Assembly: GCA_028829895.1 (NCBI GenBank)
Contig: CM054179.1
Location: 114,271,721 to 114,335,720, forward strand
From: Sinotaia quadrata
Taxonomy: Eukaryota; Mollusca; Gastropoda; Architaenioglossa; Viviparidae
DNA: 64,000 nucleotides
Direction of reading: 5' to 3'
Shown here: one piece after another, positions 10,051-23,089 of the stretch
Numbering within the stretch: the first letter of the stretch is position 1
Layout of the letters: every line of letters begins with the position of its first letter
Translations under genes and position numbers: made by a program
The notes under the pieces: generated by a model
Seen by the model: only the letters and a program-made list of their open reading frames with translations
Told to the model about the DNA's origin: nothing
The model's database searches: none

Positions 10051-10712
10051 AGATTCGAAATTAGCATGGTTGTTTTCTACATTCATATTGCCTATCTTGA
10101 TGAAATTACATTCTGATTGGACAACCTTAGCAGAACCCGTGTAAACTAGGAGATTGAGAAAATGGTCACTGCCATCGAAACACGCCAACCATAGGAAATT
10201 TATTGCAATATTGTGTGTTTCCACTCACTCTCTCACAGATACAAAATACATCAATGAAAAGTTAGAAGATAGTTTTATTCAATAAAATATTTCTATGCAT
10301 GATAAATATTGAACATGAACACAACACATCTAAGAAAAGAATATTTATTCAGAATAGCTGTCAGCTACTGTCATATAGAAGCTGGCTCTACCTAATTGAT
10401 TTTTATTTTCAGATTTGGTAATTTCTTATTGAATATCCATTAATAAATTATTACATAGAAGCATTTTTATCAATGGCCATTGATTGTACTTATACTCGTC
10501 TGAGTAGCAGCATTCAGTCAGGTAACAGTGACCATCATGTTTAGGTAGCCGGATCAGTGCATGTTTTCATCAGTTTCTGTGTTTAGAAAGTGTTTCTAAT
10601 AATTAACATATTTAATTATTTTTTAAATCTAGGTTTGGTTTACACTATTTTGCTAGAGCATTAAATGTGAAACATAATACTAATTAAAGATATATTTAAA
10701 ATATTTTTACAG

Positions 10713-11093
10713 GTGAAAGTGCCTTATTAACAATTATCCCAGAGTCACTGAGTATTACCAATAACACAGGAAACTCAGTTAGTGTGACTATAAAATGTTC
10801 ACCTGGAAAAAATGGCTATTTGAACAGCTTACTCATAAATCGAAATCTTACCACCAATCCCACCAATGAAATACGCATGGCAGCAGCAGTTCGACCGGAT
10901 GATAACGTTCAGATAATTACAACCATACCAGGTGCAACTGCCTCTGGAAGTCTTACTGAGGGTTTCATCATAGTCAACATGACACAGGTGTCTTGCAATG
11001 ATGCCGGCACTTACAGATGTAAAGCTATTTATAGGCCAGAAGGTGCCTTTGATACTGAGATAACTGTTGAAGATAAAAATTTCACTGTCCAAT
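10713..11093 (+). CDS. Ig domain 1 exon, copy 1
   Basis: 381 nt after a TTTTTACAG acceptor. It reads open in phase 1 through both ends and encodes an immunoglobulin fold of 127 residues with first Cys at exon residue 29, a second cluster SCNDAGTYRC (Cys95, Cys103) and the usual D-x-G-x-Y-x-C motif. Several NxT/S glycosylation sites are present. There is no core Trp on the C strand. The donor is AAT|GTAAAT, with T at -1 where copy 2 has G, so it may be weaker. Against copy 2 I count about 16 replacement and 9 silent changes. A symmetric phase 1-1 exon, suited to cassette shuffling. It may be part of a decayed paralogue or an alternative cassette of the gene at 29377. Confidence 0.75.
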
Positions 11094-12883
11094 GTAAATT
11101 ACATTGAAGAATGAATGTTTTCAAACATTTCATATCTTTAAATTAATGTAATGTTCATATTTTATGTTTAGATTATTTTCTTTTAAATAGACACTTGTTG
11201 ACATTGTTGCAAAGTAGCTACTGGCTGTGTTCTTTCATTTGTAGGAATGCTTCTCTTTCCATAATAATATTATGATGCATTATATTTATTTACTTAAAAC
11301 TTATTACAGAAGACTTATGATTTTAACTTTAAACTTTTGCTTTTTAAAATTTAATTCTTTATTATTTTTTCTATTTGCTATTCTAATTTTATTTTTTACC
11401 TTAAGTATAATCTTTTATAAACTATGTCTACCATGTATTAGTCTTCCTCTCTTTTACTGTTTTCTCCATCTCAATTTATTTTCGTACTCTTTCTAATTCA
11501 CCTTCAAGTACCGATTCATAAGACTTTTGGATTTATGCGGGAATAGCCTGACATTTTTAAAATCAGGTATTTCGTTTCAGGTTATCCACCCACCTAGCAG
11601 ATAACTGCATATAAAATATTACAGCACACAGCAATGATGCTTACGTTACAAGAGACCCAACACTATAATTATGACGCATATTTATACTTACATTTAACAG
11701 CTACATTGACAACGATGCATGAGACTAGAGAATAATTAACGATAAAATTTGATTATAAGAATCATGGGGAAAAATAAAGAAAGATTTTAATATAGGTTTT
11801 AAGTGAGTATAGATTTTTCTTCAATGATCGGATTTATCTACTTTCGTCTAATATATTTCTGATCTAAATGTTCATAAACAAAATGTTCTTATTAAGACGA
11901 GGACTGAAACTTTCTCATTTAACAATCAACTCAACTTTCTTGTTGTTAGGTCGTATTGAACCACTGTTTTTTACACAGCGCATGTCACTGTCACTCTTTT
12001 CCACAAAAGCCAAGAAACACACAAACGTGCATGTCTGTTGCACATTGGAACCCTAAAATATATAAAGTTCACATGCCCTAAAAATTACCATAGGAACCCT
12101 AAAATATATAAAGTTCACATGCCCTTCAAAATTACCAAGGCTTATCCCATTTACATTTACAAATCTTTTAATTATTCAATAGTATTAAAGGTTTATAAAT
12201 ATGATCAATCCCCTCTTCCCATGTTAAATTTTAAAATTTTTCTTGACCACAGCAATTTTTTGATCACCCAGCACAAGGTCAGCATAGGTTCTCATTTTCA
12301 CTCCACTCAATTTGAAATTGCAACCCCAACTGAAATCTCATTTTATGACATCTTTTTAGTTGATATGTCAGTTTTTTTCTTTCTCTTGATGAACTCCTTT
12401 AGAGTAAATGCTGCTTACAATTGAATTTGAATTATAATTGCTATTTTTGGTGTTGGTATCATCCATTTGACTTTGATTATTTATCCAGAAGTTTCTGCCG
12501 TAGAAATAGGCAGAAGCAACTCATTGATCCACCAATAGAATCAATTGTCCATCATTTTCATTCCTAAATACTTCTTAACTTTCTTTAACAGAAGATTTTA
12601 TAGAGATTGCTATATTGTGGCTAATCAAGTGCAAAATTAAATAGCTGAACATGTATATTTCCTGTTTAAAATATTTTAAAATATATATATTCCTGTTTGT
12701 ATAAATAACTTGTTATTTTTATAGTCCTATTTCTTGTACAAAGTCTACCCAAATAATCTCACTGGTTGAAGCACTTCACATAACACACCTCTATAGTTTG
12801 CTGATATTTGCTAGAATTTTACTTCTTTTGAAAATTGAAGGTTTATCCAGCTCCCTTGATAATCTGAAATCCTTTTTTTCTAG

Positions 12884-12996
12884 TTCTGCCAGGTCAAATA
12901 ACTCTAACTGCCGATCCTCAGAACATATATCAACTGAACATTACTGTGACGATGACTTGCAATGGTCAAGTTGGCAGTATCACTAGTGGAACATAG
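12884..12996 (+). pseudogene. Ig domain 2, first exon, copy 1, ends in a stop
   Basis: 113 nt after TTTTTTTCTAG, homologous to 31801-31913. It encodes the first half of Ig domain 2 with its first Cys (TMTCNGQ). The last codon before the GTAAGA donor is TAG (12994-12996), where copy 2 has GAG. If spliced in the same frame it ends translation at the junction. The splice sites look intact, so it may still be transcribed. A decayed exon is the simplest reading; a truncated or secreted isoform is possible. Confidence 0.75.
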
Positions 12997-14150
12997 GTAA
13001 GACAATGCATATAATTTAGTAATTATCTCATCACTTTATAAAATACATGTAAATCTGTGTATAGAAATAAACCAGAATTCTTGGTGACATTTTATTATTG
13101 ACAAGTGTGTGCCATACAATACAACATAAATTAATTGCTTTTAAAAATTTAAATGTTAATGACATTATAAATTATTTTTTTAAATTTAAATTTTAATAAT
13201 AGCTTTAAATTCTCCTGTACCAAATTTTATTAAGAGTTCACCCTGAGAAAAAATGTTTCTTGTTTTGTACGGTAATCTGTCCTTAAATTATGTGATGACA
13301 GGAACCAATCATTGCATGCTCTCCACTTCCTCCGAGAATATCAATTTTAAGTTGTGGCAGAGCACATAAAAATATTCTTGAGTTATATAATTATGTGTAT
13401 TTATAAAAAAACATAGACACTATTGTTTTCAGAAAATACTAATCATTTAATCTGAAATTCATTATAATTGCATACGAGTATGCTGATCAGTTTTAAAATA
13501 AAAGTAGCTGAACACAAATCCCATACAGCATAAAATATATTCATTGTTCGTTTTCAAAAATCAACGTCTTTATTAAAAATTATGGAATGCAGGTAACTGA
13601 TCAACCTGATAATAATTTGGCAAAAGAAAAATCAGAATGGCTAAACTGAACAAAACTGAATGAACTGATTGCCCAAGAAGGAGTTCATGTGTTAAGAACT
13701 ACTGCTGGACAAGTTAGGTGGTTTGGTCAAAAAGTCGCTCGGTTGGTAACTTCTGAATAACTTCTTATTAATTTTTAACAATTATTTATTAAAGCAAAAA
13801 ACACAGAAAGACAGAACAGAGAACAAACCTTTGTTTCATGTGCTTTCATTTTACAAAGCTTCAATATACAGAGGGAACATGAGTGTAGAAAATGAAGAAA
13901 AATTGACTAAACAAGGTCCCCCAATCAGCCATTCAGCGATGTTTGGAATGCCTATGATATAGAAGACCTCAATATTCCATGTAAATACCCAAAACATTTG
14001 GATAATCGGGTCTGATTTCCATTTAAATACAAGGTAAAGAAAAACAAATCGCTGAATAGCACTTATTACCTTAACTGTCAGCTCTATAAATCACTTTTTA
14101 ATGCAAAGATTTCATGGATAAACTGTAACTGGCCATATTACATTGTTGAC

Positions 14151-17030
14151 ACTTTTCACGCTGTACCCTGGGATGACTTTGTAATAATGAATTATATCAA
14201 ATATGAGTAATTATTTATGATACAAGACATCTACAAGAGCCGATGCAGAGTGTTACGTTTCCAGTATTTATTTATAGACCCTGCCTAGGATTTTAAAGAA
14301 CTTTAAAATTGTTTGATTTAATTAATTCTTTCTCTCCGTCCTAAGCAGACTGGTTGCTCAAATTATCATTCGACTAAGCTCAAAATGTGTCTTTGTAGTT
14401 AAGACAACAGATTTACGAACTGACAACTTGCGTACATTAGCTGGCTTGGAAATCGTTAAAATTCCTCTAAAATTAATATGCATTCATTACGTTCATTCAG
14501 CTCAAACAGCCCCCATCCAAACCACGTGAATAGGTCTATCATGCATAAGAATTCACTACGAAGAGGGTTTAACAAATTAAAAATAAGATTTAATATTTAA
14601 CAATTAGCGATAACAATTAAATACGAGCACGAAGTCTAGTTCTACTCATAGCAGATAAATTAGTGCTATTAAGGGTTAAAGTCAATTGTTCGTGGTGAGA
14701 TATTGCTCAATAGTTCGTTTGATATCACGATTATCAGAGGTTTACTCAGCTGCGCTCATGACGCCTCGTGGTCTCCAAACCGGTCCAATCCAGTCTACAT
14801 CACTTCAGTTCATCGCCAGCAATGCCCTTAGCATCTACAGTCACCGTCTCTCAGTTACTGCACTAGTCGACGAATGTAAGCGTAGACAAGGGATATGTAG
14901 ACATGCTTGTCGACATACGTCCCAAAGAATATGGAGTGAAGATAGGAGTAAAACCAAAGAGCTAAAAACCCGATCTGGAAACAAAGGATGTGTTCCATAA
15001 TCGATCTGCGTTTTTGTTCGCCAACCCAAGCACGTTTTTCACATTTAAATGCACTGAGTTAGAATCTTCGACTGTCGTGTCGTTTACAATTTTAGATATA
15101 GTCATATTTAAAAGATATAATGTGATTTTCATATACGTTACATTTAACTGTACATGACGTACGAATTGCCAAATATTTACAGCATTAAAAATTGGAATTC
15201 ACACAAAGGAACAATTCAAATTAAGCAAAGTGCTTTACAATTTAGCATTGAAAATGACATGCAAACAATTTGAATTACAAGGAAAAACTCGCATCGTGCA
15301 CAGACGCTCCTGGCACTAGTAATTTAAGATTTATATAAATTAAAGATACAAAGGAAAAGAGTTACAATAATTTATAGACAATAACTTATAGACTTTGTCA
15401 TTTCCAAGTGAACCATGTGCTTCGGCTATAATAGCGATTATCTGCACAAAATACATACATCCATTCAAATGCAAAATACAATTAACAAAATGCAATAACG
15501 TCTGCAAGAAGTAGACGTGTTACCTCTCAAAAGTGGATTACTGCTTCAGCAATGGGTTTCTAGCATGACTCGGCAAATAGGCGGTGACTAGCTTAGTTAG
15601 CTGACTTGTGTGTCGACCGGGTCTGTGAGTGCGAGTGACAATTTTACCGCGCGTTATCGTATTTATCAAACTGCATAGAACGCGTCACGTGACGGATCAT
15701 GTGGTATGTTGTTGATTCGAGTGCTGGACAATGGCCTAAAGTTATGCAACAATCTGACCTCCTTGCTAGAAGCTTCTCGATACTGATGTATCACGGGAGA
15801 GCTTTAACAAAGGTCCCTTCAAAATTTGATTTTTGAAATAAGCAAACTGGGTTAAGAGTTCGTGGCACAGAATTGTCAGACTCGTCACACAGAGTATGGG
15901 TCACTGGATATATATGTATATCTGTAACTGATACGCCAATATTCTGGTATGCCGCCAAGTTAGCTCCGGCCCCCACTCAGTTTTCGCTGAGAATCAATGT
16001 TTATGAATGTATAGAAATACATACATGACGATTATAAATAGACGAAAGGAGAACAAGACGTAATCATTAGATTATCACTTCAGACTACGATAACAAAACG
16101 ATAGAGAATTATGTTTAAAGAATAATAGCAAGAAATTTAATAAAAGAAAAGTTAACAAAATTTAGAAAAATAAATAACATAGTTCATATTAGTGCAGCAA
16201 TTCAGTTCTAGCCACACTGTAGTCACTTTCACATCACCACTTATCTTGATGCACTGGAGTGACGTACACACTCTGGTAGACTCTCAATAGTATTTGACAT
16301 CATTTCAGTAATAGTTTTCAAATCTCAGAGACATCAAACTAAAAACAAATCCAAAAGCCAAAAGCCAAATCCCTGAAACACAAGAAATTGTAGAGTCTAA
16401 GTGTCCAGTCAATTGCTCTATTAATAAATACTAAGTTTGGCATAGGCTTCTGAAAGAAAGAAATGTTAAAATGTCAAAATAAAACATAGCATATAACATC
16501 ATAATAAACATAACCATTCATACAACACAAAGACGCTTTTCCCTTATTAGGTAACACACGTTTCAACACGCTTCTCTTTATCTAAGTGTCCAAAATCAGA
16601 GTTTCACTTTACCTTAATGAAACACAATCCTTGAATACGTAAACTTCACCATTCAGTCACTCACTTCACTATTGATACGATCGTTCGTTTAGCTTCCCCA
16701 CTTGATACAAACACTTAGTTATCCGGGAATTTCACATAGCAGTGTTTACCATCGTGATAGCAATCTCTGTAAGAAATACCTCTATGTCACAACTTCAATT
16801 TGTGTCCCGTATAACATCAACATGGCGTTCTATCTCCTTGGTTCTGGCTTGATAGTGCCCAAGTGACTGTAGACATTAGGCTGTAGATGAAACCCTTGTT
16901 GTAGGTAGCATCTCTGTCTCAGGTGGAAGTTATGTCTTCTGTGATGAACACAGGTTAGTTTTACTATGTGAGACCTCTAGAAATTAGAAATGAACCTCAC
17001 TCATTAGACTCGAGGTATAACATAACCACT
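14151..17030. other. Unassigned intergenic or intronic DNA
   Basis: No exon chain or recognised protein is seen. 14686-15000 (+) is an open frame without recognisable motifs. The stretch at about 14680-15000 and 15600-15800 is richer in GC than its surroundings and may be old transposon. A segment near 16610-16740 resembles, in reverse, about 35300-35370. Confidence 0.4.
16050..16310 (-). repeat. Dispersed repeat, inverted relative to 62640-62900
   Basis: The stretch around TCTAGCCACACTGTAGTCAC (about 16206) and the preceding AAAAGAAAAGTTAACAAAATTT region match the reverse complement of 62640-62900. An unclassified interspersed family. Confidence 0.6.
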
Positions 17031-17034
17031 TATA

Positions 17035-17240
17035 TTTACTATATGCGAGTTATGGCATAACAATACTTTTGATTTATTGTATACGAGTTATAGCATAACA
17101 ATACTTTAGATTTATTGTATACAAGTTATAGCAAAACAATACATTAGATGAACTGCATGATAGACATGATAGACGTACCATAGCAATATACTTTAGCTGT
17201 ACGGCAGCTATGGCTTAGCATCACACTTTAGATTTGTTGT
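17035..17240. repeat. 38-bp minisatellite, degenerate
   Basis: Units of about 38 bp built on GAGTTATGGCATAACAATAC followed by TTTTGATTTATTGTATAC. Two units are nearly exact and others are degenerate. The unit itself has a short palindrome (GTTATGGCATAAC). Confidence 0.75.
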
Positions 17241-17429
17241 ATGAGAGATATTAAGAGTCAAGAAAGGCATTGCCTTCTTCGAGTTTAACTAATGAAACTT
17301 GTACTTCAAAGGATCTTTGATTTTATTAAAATTAAATTTGGTGTTGTTTGGTCCCTTTTTTCTTATTTTTTCCTGTAATATTAATTAAATGTACATAACC
17401 ACGACATAATTAAGCAAATGTAAAGATTT

Positions 17430-17592
17430 CATATGTCCCCGGGCACCAAAGTACCCGGGGCGCCAAAATAAGGCTTACAACGTTACATTATAATAAGTGA
17501 ACAATGGTAAAAAAGGGTGATTAAACGGGGAGGGGGGGGCGCCAATTTTATAGTTCGTCCCCGGGCGCAATATATCCTAGCTACGCCTCTGG
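17430..17592. mobile_element. GC-rich hairpin segment, probable MITE fragment
   Basis: Starts near CCCCGGGCACCAAAGTACCCGGGG, a 7-bp stem hairpin, contains a G tract and ends CTAGCTACGCCTCTG. Read in reverse the end is CAGAGGCGTAGCTAG, which resembles non-autonomous DNA-transposon termini seen in many marine invertebrates. I cannot find the matching inverted terminus, so this is probably truncated. Confidence 0.4.
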
Positions 17593-18459
17593 TACACTAT
17601 ACGTTCACTTTATTCCTAAATGACTTTTCATGATTAAGTTCTCGGACAACAAACTCTATGACATCCAATTCTAAATCAACATGTTTGGAAACATCACTTC
17701 CGTGACATCGAGCTTTTAAAAATCAGTGAGTCTGTGCCTACTTGACCTAAAATCTGTGAAGATTTGAAGCAGAATAAAGTGAAGAGTCTTACCATTATCC
17801 AAAGCGCATTTATCAAAATCCTTGGACTACTGCAAGTTTAATAATTACATTTACAAGAGATCAATAAAATAATATGTAAATATAATTAACAAACGTACAG
17901 AAAATAGACGAACAATAGCATACTGCATAATAAAACTTACATCAAATCAATCAACAATTGCAGTGTTTTAAAATTTCAATTTACTTTAAATCACAGAACA
18001 ATATGCTACTCTTACTAAAAATACTTAATCAATTGCACATTACATAATTAAATTACAAAAATCAATGAGTAATTACATGTTATACAGTTGCATTGACAGC
18101 AAAGTATAATCCGTTTCACATTATATAATTATACAAATAATGAACATAGTTTCTGAATATATATATATATATAGTTATCTTTATAACAAAGCAATAAACA
18201 AGAGAACGCTGTTCAAAATGAAAACGTTCGCCTATGTTTTAAATCCACATTAACAAGATATCATTTCATACATAACAAATATTTAATTAAGTATACAATC
18301 AATGAAACGTTGTGTGTTATATACTTAAAATTGCAAGAAATCAATACTACTAATAATGTTAATTAATTACATTTGTTACAAGTGTGTATATGAATACACA
18401 TTAACGTCTTGAATTTTCATGAAATCATTGAATATTTGCACTTTACATAATTACTCAAT
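17593..18459. other. AT-rich DNA, nothing recognised
   Basis: No gene is seen. A short TA run is at about 18161-18172. Confidence 0.4.
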
Positions 18460-20000
18460 TTGCCTATACCTATTTCTAAATTTATTGGTTATATAAACTG
18501 TTAAATGTCAAAATGACCCGACCTTGGGCACTGCTTGTGCTCATATTTTTAAGTGTCAAAGTTGAAAGTAAACAACTCAGGTGGAAAATGTACTAGAATA
18601 TTGCTGATGTAATCTAAACCGGCTTTAGGTGGTTGAGTAGTTTTATTATCCTATGGTTCAGATTTACTAGAACGAGACCAGCTGAGATCAACGTTTTGCC
18701 TGTTGAAAGAAATTTATTTTTTTATCACTTTTAATTTGGAGTGGTAGAGTCCAGTCATAAAAGGAGGCCGTTAGCTTAATGGTGAGTTAAATGACTAATT
18801 GAGAGAGAATGAACTTAGAAATATTTCATGCATTTTGCTATTGATATGTGTACCTACATTTTACGTAGAGATGTATTATGTGAGTAGACTAATATTTCTA
18901 CAAATTGTGAACTATGATGCTTGTATGTAGTATGCTAAACACTTGACATTGTTTCTAATGATTCTATTCATAAACTGTTATGTTGTATTTATCATGCTGT
19001 GTGTGTGTATTGGGCTAATAAATAATGTTGCAAAAAATTGTAAGAGGAGATTTGAATGTAAGTAAGAATGGAGTTAGAGATGAATAAACTGGAAACTTAG
19101 TGTTTGTTCCATGATTATATTTTTCACGGAAGAAGCAGCCTCTTTTGGTTTTACTAGATCTCCAAATTTACTCTTATAAACTACTATGACCATGGTATAT
19201 GCAAGAAGTCTCTACCCCAGTGTGTAAGTGTAAAGATACACTGCATTCTGCTGATGTATGGTGACAAAGTTACTGGACATTGCTAAAATTGTTGTTCTGC
19301 TTGAGGGAACTAATACACCGGAGAAGTGCCAGATTTGCGTAAAGAGAATACCACTCATCAGTGTTCTACAACATGCAAGAGAAACACGTGAAGAACTGAC
19401 AGATTGTGAACAATGAACTTGTGACTTTTGTTATGAAAAGCAGGCAAAAGACCACTGAGGCATCACCAGAGGAGGTTATGTACAAACTATTATAGCTTAC
19501 CGCTAAAAACTCCATTTCTGTTCTCTGAGAAGAACTATCTTGTGATTTATAATGACAGTAATCTGTTGAATTATGTGTTAGGATCTAAGACTGTATATGC
19601 AATTAAAATCTTCAAACATTGTTCATTGAAAAATTGATGTCAAGTAAACTTTTCATTATATTTGCTATATGTATGTTTGATTGTTGATTCCATAAATGTA
19701 TTCTTACATTTATTGACATATTGATTACCATATGTTGGAGAGGAAAGTGGGTAGATGGAGGCTCGCTAAATATAGATTAAAAGACGAATTTATCTTTTTC
19801 TTTAGGAAGACGTTTTCCAGGAAATATTGTGACAATGAATGTTTGTCCTTAATTTTTGTGGAAGAGAGAAAACGTTTACACCGCATATCCGCTAAGCAAG
19901 AGAAACGAGTGGTGTCCTCTGGAGAATTATTAATAATATAAATTATGATTCACGTCACTTGAAATTAGTTCTGATTAATTAATAATAATAATCATAACCA
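18460..20000 (+). mobile_element. Degenerate LTR-family remnant (family B, + copy)
   Basis: Shares a start (TTTGCCTATACCTATTTC then GACC..ACCTTGGGCA) with about 40651 and a later block (ATATGTTGGAGAGGAAAGTGGGTAGATGG) with about 41625. It matches, in reverse complement, about 21950-22960. The block near 19470-19510 resembles the tail of the fossil element at about 44380. Read together these are decayed LTR or internal parts of one retrotransposon family. 19732-19941 is an open frame but with no recognised product. Confidence 0.6.
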
Positions 20001-21340
20001 TTAACTACTGTGGCGTAGACGTCAAATAATGAAACACTGAATGTTATAACAGTTGTGTTTTGTACAGTTACAGATTTTGAATGACATTATTCCATTATTA
20101 ATATATTCAAATATTTGTAATAAACAACGTCCTATGACTTTTGCAAAAGTCGGTACATAATTGATATTTGCTACGTTGCAGAATGAGAGAATGAATGCCA
20201 GAAGATAGAAACACATAAATTTTGAGTGTTAAGAAGTTAAGAAGAGTTCATTGATCTTAGAACTACAATCTCAGCGAAAACAATTGCCGATTACTAATGA
20301 TGATTATATTTTATTATTATTGATGCTCAGTGGATAACGTAACCACAGAACACGTATTTCAGATCATCGGAACGACTCCCTCCCATTGTTTAGAATACTT
20401 TATTGAACCTTCCACCCCAAACTCCAAACCCCACACCACACCCATTAACAACGGGTGGAATATGATACACTTCAACTCCCGTAAATCTGGCTGGCCTACA
20501 GATAGCGGCCCACTTTCAAGTATTGTGACAAGAAACACTTAACACTCCGGTACTTTAGAGTGACCTGGATAATCTTTACAAGTTTGGTGCATTTCGAGCT
20601 AACAGTTACTTTATAATAATAAAAAATGAATGTTCATACTTTTGTACAATCAGAATAAAACGATGAAACATGTATGTCAAAGATGTACATTTCTTTCCCT
20701 ATTATACGTCATCAAACTAAAAATACACAATTAGGTCATTTCTTGTTGTGCTATCTTTATCTACAGTCTTCTGAAATGCTTACAGTCGTTGATTCAGTGA
20801 AGGTAGGCTTGCTTGCACCACAACACTTCTAACCTTTGTATATTTCAACGAAATGGAACTCTACTGGATCGTCATGGCGACACTTTTGCTTTCAAGGACT
20901 AAGTGCTGTGAGTAATTACGTACAACTTGTGCTTCCTTTCTCTATTTACTTTTCAGGAAGTATTTTAACACGCCGTATTGTTGGCGAGCGAATAGACAAC
21001 ACACTCGAGTCATACATACACACGTACCGGCCCGCACACAGATTGCGGTCCTCGCCAAGTCGAATTAAGTTTATTTAAATGATTCACACTCGATATTATC
21101 AGTCTTTTCACATTCTGCGTGATTTCAAACTGCTCCTAAGGTCATAGAGGTGCACTTTAGAGTTGGATAGCGTTACAAAACAAGCCCTGTGTGCTATGCT
21201 GCGCTTTAAATTTGGGTTAGAGAGCGTTGCAAAGCATGACCTGTATAGTAAATGTGTTCTACAGATTTCTAGGCGTTTGAAGATAAAAAGATTAATCATC
21301 AACAAGTGCTGCATAAAATAAGTGTTTTAAAACCATCATT
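20001..21340. other. Spacer between inverted repeat arms
   Basis: No exon or protein family is recognised. Short open frames at 20330-20542 and 20836-21078 (+) lack motifs. Confidence 0.35.
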
Positions 21341-21342
21341 TC

Positions 21343-21457
<115 letters not shown>

Positions 21458-21949
21458 ATATATTATAAAAAAGATTTGCTTCAATAATTTTAATGTATTC
21501 CTAGGCTTTTCTCAACGTAACTTTTTTACACATATTTTTACACAAAAAACTTTCAATTGTTATAATTCAAAACTGATAAAAAAAATAAAATTGCTATACA
21601 TGTTTAACACGCTTTCAACAACTTTAGTAGTAAGTAACATGTACAAATACAGATGTTCTCTTTGACAGATACACTTAATGGCTTAGAAGTAAAGGCAAAC
21701 TGTTCTTTCACCCTTAAAATATTACACGTGCAAGTTATAACTGTGCATGGTCAAACCGTTCTTTAACCCTTAAAACATTAAAAGTGTACAGTATAAATGT
21801 GCATGGACAGGCTGCTCATTAATCCTTTAAAAACATTAAAAATGTTCATCTGTGCATGATCAAACTGTATATTGAACCAGTACATGTTCAGACACTATGT
21901 ATCCAAAAAATGCATATTTGGCAATGCACATCTGGATAATGTAATTATT

Positions 21950-22960
21950 TCCGTAGGTGGAAAACTTCTTACTTCTTATTAGGAGAAGACAATTCCGTTA
22001 TTAATCTATATTTAACGAGCCCCCACCCACCCACTTTCTTCTCCATCATAAGGTTTTCAATATGTGTACAATGATCAATAAATGTAACAATAAATGTATT
22101 AAATCAACAATAAAATATACATATAACAAATAGAATGAAAAAGATTATTTGACATCAATATTTCCACACAACCATGTTCAAATAATTTTAATACTTTTAG
22201 TCTTATATCCTAGAACACAATTCAACAAATTAGTGTCAATACTAATTACAGGAAATTTCTTATCAGAGAACAGAAATGGAGTTGTTAGAGATAAGCAATA
22301 ATAGTTTGTATATAACCTGATTTAGACACTAACTCAATAGTCTTTCATGTACTTTTGTAGCAAAGTCACAAGATTAATGCTCAGTTATTATTGTCAATTC
22401 CACGTGATTCCCTCCTCATGTTGTAGAATAATGCATTAGCTGTTATTCTCTTGCCCTTTTTCTGTATTAGCTCACTCATGCAGAACATCAATTTTAGCAA
22501 TGTCCAGTAACTTTGCCACCATACATCAAATGGAGTGCAGTGTATTATTTACATTTACACACTGCAGTACATACTTCTCGCATCTACCACAATAAAGCAA
22601 GGAATGGCCACCTATCCCCATTAAGCTAATGGCCACCTTTCAGGACGGGACTTATTGCCACACCAAATTCAAGGGATTAGACAACAGAATTATCTCTAGC
22701 AGGTAAACGTTTGATCTAGGCCCATTGGTTGATCTTCTTCTGGTAAATCTTAACCATTGGATAATAAAATCTACTCATCCAGTTGGAACTGGTTTGCATT
22801 GCATCAGCAAGTTTTAGCATATTCTCAATTCGATTTGTTTCCTCAAACTCTGAAACACACAAAATTACCATCAAAAGAAGTGCCCAATGTCGGATTACTT
22901 TGACAATTTAACAATTTATATAAGAATTAAGTTTCAAAATAGGTATAGGTAAATTTACTC
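21950..22960 (-). mobile_element. Degenerate LTR-family remnant (family B, - copy)
   Basis: Reverse-complement counterpart of about 18460-20000. The shared blocks include the GAGCCCCCACCCACCCAC region (about 22018), the CCAGTAACTTTGCCACCATACATC region (about 22504) and AAAATAGGTATAGGTAAATTT (about 22937). A related fragment in the same orientation is at 26715-26890. Confidence 0.6.
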
Positions 22961-23089
22961 CCCCACACTATTATTCTAGCCAAAGGTATACAGAATACGG
23001 TGCTCATTGTGATGGTATATATAGAAAGTATATATGCTGACTCATTTAGGCCATATGTCTAGAAAATTCTGAAGTGAATGAGATCATGG

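Larger units (their letters stand above)
10051..14150 (+). repeat. Duplicated Ig-cassette segment, copy 1
   Basis: About 4.1 kb, collinear with about 28700-33066, in both exons and introns. It carries an Ig1 exon (10713-11093) and an Ig2a exon (12884-12996). Short indels separate the copies. Copy 1 contains a local tandem repeat at about 12045-12125 (GGAACCCTAAAATATATAAA repeated) that copy 2 lacks. Homology ends just after a shared stretch (TGGATAAACTGTAACTGG) at about 14130; I find no copy of exons Ig2b or Ig2c downstream of it. Confidence 0.85.

Noticed and set aside
14686..15000. 104-codon ORF in a GC-richer patch
   Set aside because: No motif, no splice-site context and no similarity to other sequence in the window; probably transposon debris.
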